From Phlegmacium glaucopus (taxonomy: Eukaryota > Basidiomycota > Agaricomycetes > Agaricales > Cortinariaceae): a stretch of 64,000 nucleotides of DNA. Below the pieces are notes generated by a model that was given only the letters and a program-made list of their open reading frames with translations, had not been told where the DNA came from and made no database searches. Below, one piece after another: positions 59,309 through 64,000 of the stretch. How positions within the stretch are numbered: position 1 is the first letter of the stretch; the number at the start of each line of letters is the position of its first letter. The stretch lies in NCBI GenBank assembly GCA_015039465.1, contig MU130696.1, positions 682,001 through 746,000 of the forward strand, in the 5' to 3' direction. The position numbers were made by a program, and so were the translations under genes.

Positions 59309-60464
59309 TCATGAGTCAAAGACGAAGTGGATACCGACCTAGAGAAGAGAAGGGACAATTCAGTTTAAAAGTACTACTTGCAGTGGAAGACAAGCCTACT
59401 TTGTGCGCGGGGCCAGCAGGGGCGGGGTCGTTCAACTTCTGTGTGTCAAGAGCGAGAGCGAACGAAGCCTTGACGCCAGGACGAAGAGATTGTGTGTAGC
59501 CTACAAGGTTGTTGAGTTATACAACAGATATTTCACGCTAGTAAAATTCACCGAGGCCAATGACACCGGCGTTGTTAATCTTGGCTTTGATGAAAGCAGA
59601 GGGATCAAGATACCTAGAAACATAAAGCAACTTCAGGAGTATCCAACGCGACCTTGCAGAGCGCTTACGTCTTGCTACCGACTTCGAGGACGACGCCGCC
59701 GTGGGTAGATTTGGAATCGTAGACAGCTTTGGCTCCAGCTTCAACATCACGGCTGACACGATGGTAATAGCTGGCAGAGAAAGTGTTGAAGTTGTTCAGT
59801 CCATGAAGGGTGACAGAATATTCAGGAGCATTGTAGCCAAGTGCAGCAGCGTAGCGGCTAATGCTACCAGCCGTCACATTGTAGGAAGCCTCGGCACCGA
59901 CAAGGAAACCGTCACGGCCAACGACAGTGTCAGCCGTAAAAGTGGGACCCTACAAAGGGATTGAATAACAGTGTCAATTGAAGAAAATTGGATCGGTCGG
60001 ACCTTGAAGACGTCCAGTGTAGCACGAGTGTGCAAACCAGACTGCTTATAAACAGTGTTCAAGAAGGCGGTCTTTGTACCTTTGTCGGGGGATAGGGAGG
60101 TAGAAAGGTCGAATTTGAGACCCTTGACAATGAGGTTTTCGAGTTCAACCTGGTTACGGAGGAGGTTGGAAGTGGTCCAAGATTGGGTCAAAGTGAGCCC
60201 GTGAATTTTGTCAGTCCACTTTCCCTCAATGTCACCATTGATAGCATCTGTCTTGGAGTCGCGAAGTCCCTGGACCTTGAAAGAGACGTTGGAAGGTGTC
60301 TGTGTCTTGATTTCAAGGGAAGTTCCATGGAAAGGGTAGTCTTTGGTGAGCAAGTCATTCGATGACTTCCCAAGATCCTAGCAAAAGGTTAAGATATTCG
60401 TTAACGGCAAAAGAAGTTTGAGGCGTACTTTCCAAGACGGGGGAACTGGCTGAGGGAGGGACAT
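59309..60464 (-). CDS. Mitochondrial outer-membrane porin (VDAC)
   Basis: Six or so exons, about 290 residues. Start MSLPQPVPPSWK, then an intron to DLGKSSNDLLTKDYPF, the conserved N-terminal region of VDAC. Alternating beta strands follow (GLTLTQSWTTSNLLRNQVEL, PTFTADTVVGRDGFLVGAEA, RYAAALGYNAPEYSVTLHGL), typical of the 19-strand barrel. The end YTQALRPGVKASFALALDTQ and, across an intron, HKVGIHFVFDS fits the eukaryotic porin terminus. It exchanges metabolites such as ADP/ATP across the outer membrane. An adjacent splice acceptor choice is needed at the last intron (about 59339-59397); reading through would add an unrelated tail. Confidence 0.9.
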
Positions 60465-61276
60465 CGTTGATAACTTTTAAAATTTGAGCTGGCGGTGGTG
60501 TAACGCTGCGCTGGAAGCACAAAAATATCCTAGGAATGAACCGTGGGAAAATAGGAACAGACCGGCACGTTTCCCCAAAATTTTTATTCCCGCTAACCGG
60601 ACACACACCCGGACAAGCAAACACAACCAAAAACAATTCTGGGAAGTTCCGAAGCTACCCCAGAGTCCAAATCACCATAGCCAATGAGCTGATTTACACA
60701 AGCCGACTCCTCAGATTCATTGCCAATGATATATATATTGATCCAAAAATTTAACCGGATATTCAAAGGAATCGTGAAAATAATGAAAAAGTGGATAAAC
60801 AGTTGAACATAATTCTAAAAAAGAGCCAAGTCGCAAAAAAATTTCACAAAAGGGGGCATGGCTGATGATTAATTGATCATCGAAGCAGGACTTCATACTA
60901 TTGGCCAAGTTGGGGCCAAAAAAATTGGCCGTTAGATTGCAACACAACTACCATCCATCTCCAAGATTATTCCCACGTGGTTTTTGGGCATAGGATAATC
61001 GCGACCGTCTTGACAGATTCAATAGAAGAAGCGACCATATTATACCTCGCATCACGTACTTCAGACCTGATGGAGCCTCGTGTTAAACACATGTTTGATC
61101 ATCTGGCGTCTAGACGACGCGATTTTTTTCTCACACAGGACGCGTTGTTTTGCTTTGTTGTGACAATGTTCAAGAACAACGCGGTCGTCTAATTCTGGGT
61201 TTCTTTAATCCTTGTCAATCTTGTACTTCTACTTATCCTTTGCTGTCTGAAGGCTGGAGCCGCTACTGTTGCCCCT
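60465..61276. other. Intergenic, divergent promoters
   Basis: About 810 bases between the porin and kinase starts, divergent. A plus-strand frame at 60977-61192 has no recognised motif. AT-rich near 60720-60760. Confidence 0.45.
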
Positions 61277-64000
61277 ATGGACTACATGCCTCCACAATTT
61301 CCGACTCTGCCCACAGAGTCCACTGATATATTTTCCCTCTCCGATCAAGTCCTTTCTGACCGTCTCGAATTTATAGAAGAGGCAAGTTCAACTCCGTTCG
61401 ACGTCACGGGTATAATTTGACATTCTTCCTAATAGATTGGCTTTGGAAACTGGGGTAGCGTCTGGTTATGCAGACCCAAACCCGCCACTACGGAAGATGG
61501 TGTCGTCAGACCTCTTGGCCAGAAGATCGCTGTTAAACTCGTTCACCGGGCTAAAACGTCAACTACCGCCGCTCGCGTTCGATCCCTGTGAGCCATGTCT
61601 CTCTCATGTTTTTGCATTTTGATTTTTTAACATCAAATGTAGATGGAACGAAATGAAGATTGTTAGATCCTTCAAGTCAGATCCTCACCCATCCATCATC
61701 CCATTCCATTCCTTCATCATCACGCCCTCCTACGCGCTCATCACCATGTAAGTGTTGCTATCTTGGTTTTTATTGTACCGTTCTGTCTACGAGCAGTGCC
61801 TTATTCTTATTCGCTTGCCGCCCTGTGCCTTGTCTTTCACCTTGACAACGAACATTGATATTAACAAATTTCTCAGGTCCTATCTTCCTACACTAGTACC
61901 GGTGGAGGTAGAAGAGTTAAAGGCGCGAGAATGGTTCCGGTTTTTGCTATCTGGCGTCGAGTTTCTACACAAACGAGGCGTAGTGCATAATGACATCAAG
62001 TAAATTTGCTTCCTCAGCTTCACTGTCACGGCGCTCACAGGATTTTATAGACCTGCGAATATTCTTCTGTCGCACAAGAATATTCCTGTTCTCGTTGATT
62101 TTGGTTTTGCGGAGAAATATGACATGACGTCAGATACGGCCTTCCATTCAAATCTGTCATATGGAACTCCCGAAGTAAGTCGTTACCAAAAAAAATCGCA
62201 ACATTTGTTCTACAGCATCCTCAACATTACTGGATATCTAGTATCTCTCTCCCGAACGCGCTCGTGGGCTCCCGCATGATACTCGCAAATCCGATGTCTG
62301 GTCTCTAGGCGTTACTTTCTTCGAGATTCTCGTTGGACGCACGCCTTTCGAACATTCCGACGGAGAGCAATTTAACTCGAGTGAGGATCTCGAAAAGTAC
62401 TGGGCGCGCACGGTTCGTATCAATTACCTACACAAACGGCAGAAGCAGTATTGATATATCTGCCCAATCTTTCTAGTTGCGCGGTAAATGGGTCGGCGCC
62501 TGGCAGATCTCGAAGGAAATAGAGAAGCTTCTTCGTCGAATGATTTCTCCAAATGCCGATCTGCGTTGCACAGCCATGCAAGCCATTGCTGACCCATACT
62601 GGCAAATGCCTCGGAAGGAATCTACGCCCGGACACAGTAAGCTCCTTCCGTCTGAATATAACTTTCGAAACTCATCACTTTGATTTACCAGAACGTTCTT
62701 CCAGTTACACGTCATCTATTGTGTTTGAGAAGGACATGGCGAAATTGATGAATCTAACACCTTCGTCATGGAAAAGCAAAGAGAATGCGAAGATTGCTAC
62801 ACCTCCAGGACTCGATTGTGCTCATGAAGATTCCAAAGATGATGATTTGTTTGGTAGTAAACGTACTACGCTTGCCAAATCAAAGTCTCAGCCGAAAGTC
62901 GCTGGAACGAAGGGTAAGTTAATATATGGTTGTGGAACGGAATCTCAGTATCTGATAATTATTTTTATGTCTATAGTTCCACCCCGCAAACGCGTCCCAG
63001 TGCCTCCCATTATGGACCTGTCGCCCATCAAAGCTTCGCCACCTACATCGCCATTTTCCGATGCTTCTGCCAAGGAGAATATCTTGTCGTTCAACCGACT
63101 CGCATCTGTTGCAATTAGTGTCAACAAGAAGAAGAACATACCAAATAATGAAAATAGAGATGAGAATAACGTTAACGTCAACCCCCACACGAACAACAAT
63201 ACCAACGCAAACAGTAGGCGTCCCTTTGGTACAGTGTCCACGCGTGGCAATATACCACGTCCTGTCTCTGCGTTGGTGGGGAAACCTTCTGGAAATTCAC
63301 GTGGGGGAAAGGCTTTGAAGGTGCTAGGAGAATCGCAGAACATAGACAAAGAACAAACGAAGGGGAAAGAGTCGACGAACGTGAAGGATCGAGTGAAAGA
63401 GTGGGAGAGGGAGAAGGAGAGATTGAGAGAGATGACACGGCTGGAAGAGATGGAGAGGGAGAGAGACGACCTTTATGAGAAGAAGAAGAAAGAAAAAGTT
63501 AAAGAGAAAGCAAAGAAGGTCAAGATAGTTGACTCTGAAGAGAAGAAGGGCAAAGAGAATTCGGAAGAAAAGGACGAAGAAGCAGAGAAGGAACGAGAAA
63601 ATGGATCGGAAAAGGAGATCGACAAAGAGACACCGTCGGCGAAGGAAGACGTCTCTCCTCCCGCACTCAAAACTGTGGATCCCGCGAACGATTGGGAATG
63701 GAACAAGGAGAATGTGGACTTCTCAGTAACATCGCCTATTTTTTCCGTGTTTCGTTCAATCCCACCGTTGACTCGAGGTCTGTCTATTTCACTTCATGCC
63801 ATCATTACCCTTGGTTACGACTTCTGATATACTTCCACAGTGACAAATGTTATGAGCGATACCCCTTTATCGACACGAATAAATAAGGAGATGAATAAGA
63901 ACATCTTCAAACACAGTATCAAGGCTTCCATCGGTAAACATCTCCCCCCTGGTCTTCCAGCTCAAGTCAGACGTAAACTGACAACCGGGTTAGATAAAAC
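61277..64000 (+). CDS. Ser/Thr protein kinase with charged tail, cut off by the window end
   Basis: Multi-exon kinase. The Gly-rich loop IGFGNWGSVWL, VAIK-type AVKLV (catalytic Lys), the catalytic loop VVHNDIKPANILL (HND instead of HRD), DFGFAEKY and the activation-segment end GTPEYLSPERARG are all in place. KSDVWSLGVTFFEILVGRTP and the last subdomain (MISPNADLRCTAMQAIADPY) follow. After the kinase domain the protein is long, polar and highly charged (EKKGKENSEEKDEEAEKE), with PPRKRVPVPPIMDLSP upstream of it. All catalytic residues are present. The subfamily could not be named; the rest of the gene lies beyond 64000. Confidence 0.8.

Noticed and set aside
60355..60636. 93-codon minus-strand ORF upstream of the porin start
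   Set aside because: It overlaps the first porin exon in a different frame and its upstream part is the 5' flank.
1..64000. tRNA, rRNA or CRISPR features
   Set aside because: No cloverleaf-type T-arm consensus, rRNA-like stretch or spaced repeat array was noticed while reading; CRISPR is not expected in a fungal nuclear genome.

Overview
The window looks like nuclear DNA of a filamentous basidiomycete, most likely an Agaricomycete. The genes are broken by many short introns of about 45-70 bp with GT..AG borders. They are tightly packed on both strands, and many products have clear fungal counterparts: a Ctk2 cyclin, Cdc37, a HAK potassium transporter, Cox20, a Cet1 RNA triphosphatase, VDAC, Rna1/RanGAP and a GPI-anchored cupredoxin. 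No genus is assigned. All gene models were spliced by eye from reading frame, splice signals and family motifs, so internal exon borders are less certain than the overall extents.

Layout. 1-6 kb holds a tandem duplication. A short-chain dehydrogenase (SDR) gene is present twice, once truncated by the window edge. Downstream of each copy lies nickel transporter (NiCoT/HoxN) sequence: an intact minus-strand gene after copy 2, and only scrambled exon pieces after copy 1, followed by a dead RecQ-like helicase relic. 7.5-16 kb holds an MBOAT acyltransferase, the Ctk2 cyclin, Cdc37, a homeodomain protein and a small mitochondrial protein. 16.2-24.2 kb is one very large UNC80-like gene. 24.5-29.5 kb holds a phosphopantothenoylcysteine decarboxylase, a cupredoxin and two tandem MOB-family genes.

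29.5-36.8 kb is different from the rest. It is an island of broken exon-scale copies of unrelated conserved genes: a STE6-type ABC transporter, a SNF2 helicase, CCT3 (chaperonin gamma) and APC2 (anaphase-promoting complex cullin). They surround a frameshifted coiled-coil gene, a GGCC-rich foldback element and an unidentified minus-strand fragment. From 36.8 kb gene order is normal again: HAK potassium transporter, RanGAP, a conserved unknown, a CDF zinc transporter, a DUF3605 protein, Cox20, a Cdc25/Acr2-type phosphatase, an aquaglyceroporin, a PAXBP1/GCFC splicing factor, a Rad60/Esc2 SUMO-like protein, the Cet1 triphosphatase, VDAC, and a Ser/Thr kinase running off the right edge. A second small repeat-rich gap lies at 48.8-50.3 kb.

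The genes do not form an obvious metabolic cluster; most are housekeeping. There is a mild concentration of membrane transport (nickel, potassium, zinc, glycerol/water, VDAC). The most unusual content is structural: the in-place exon inversions at 1-1.4 kb and the multi-gene relic island at 30-36.5 kb.
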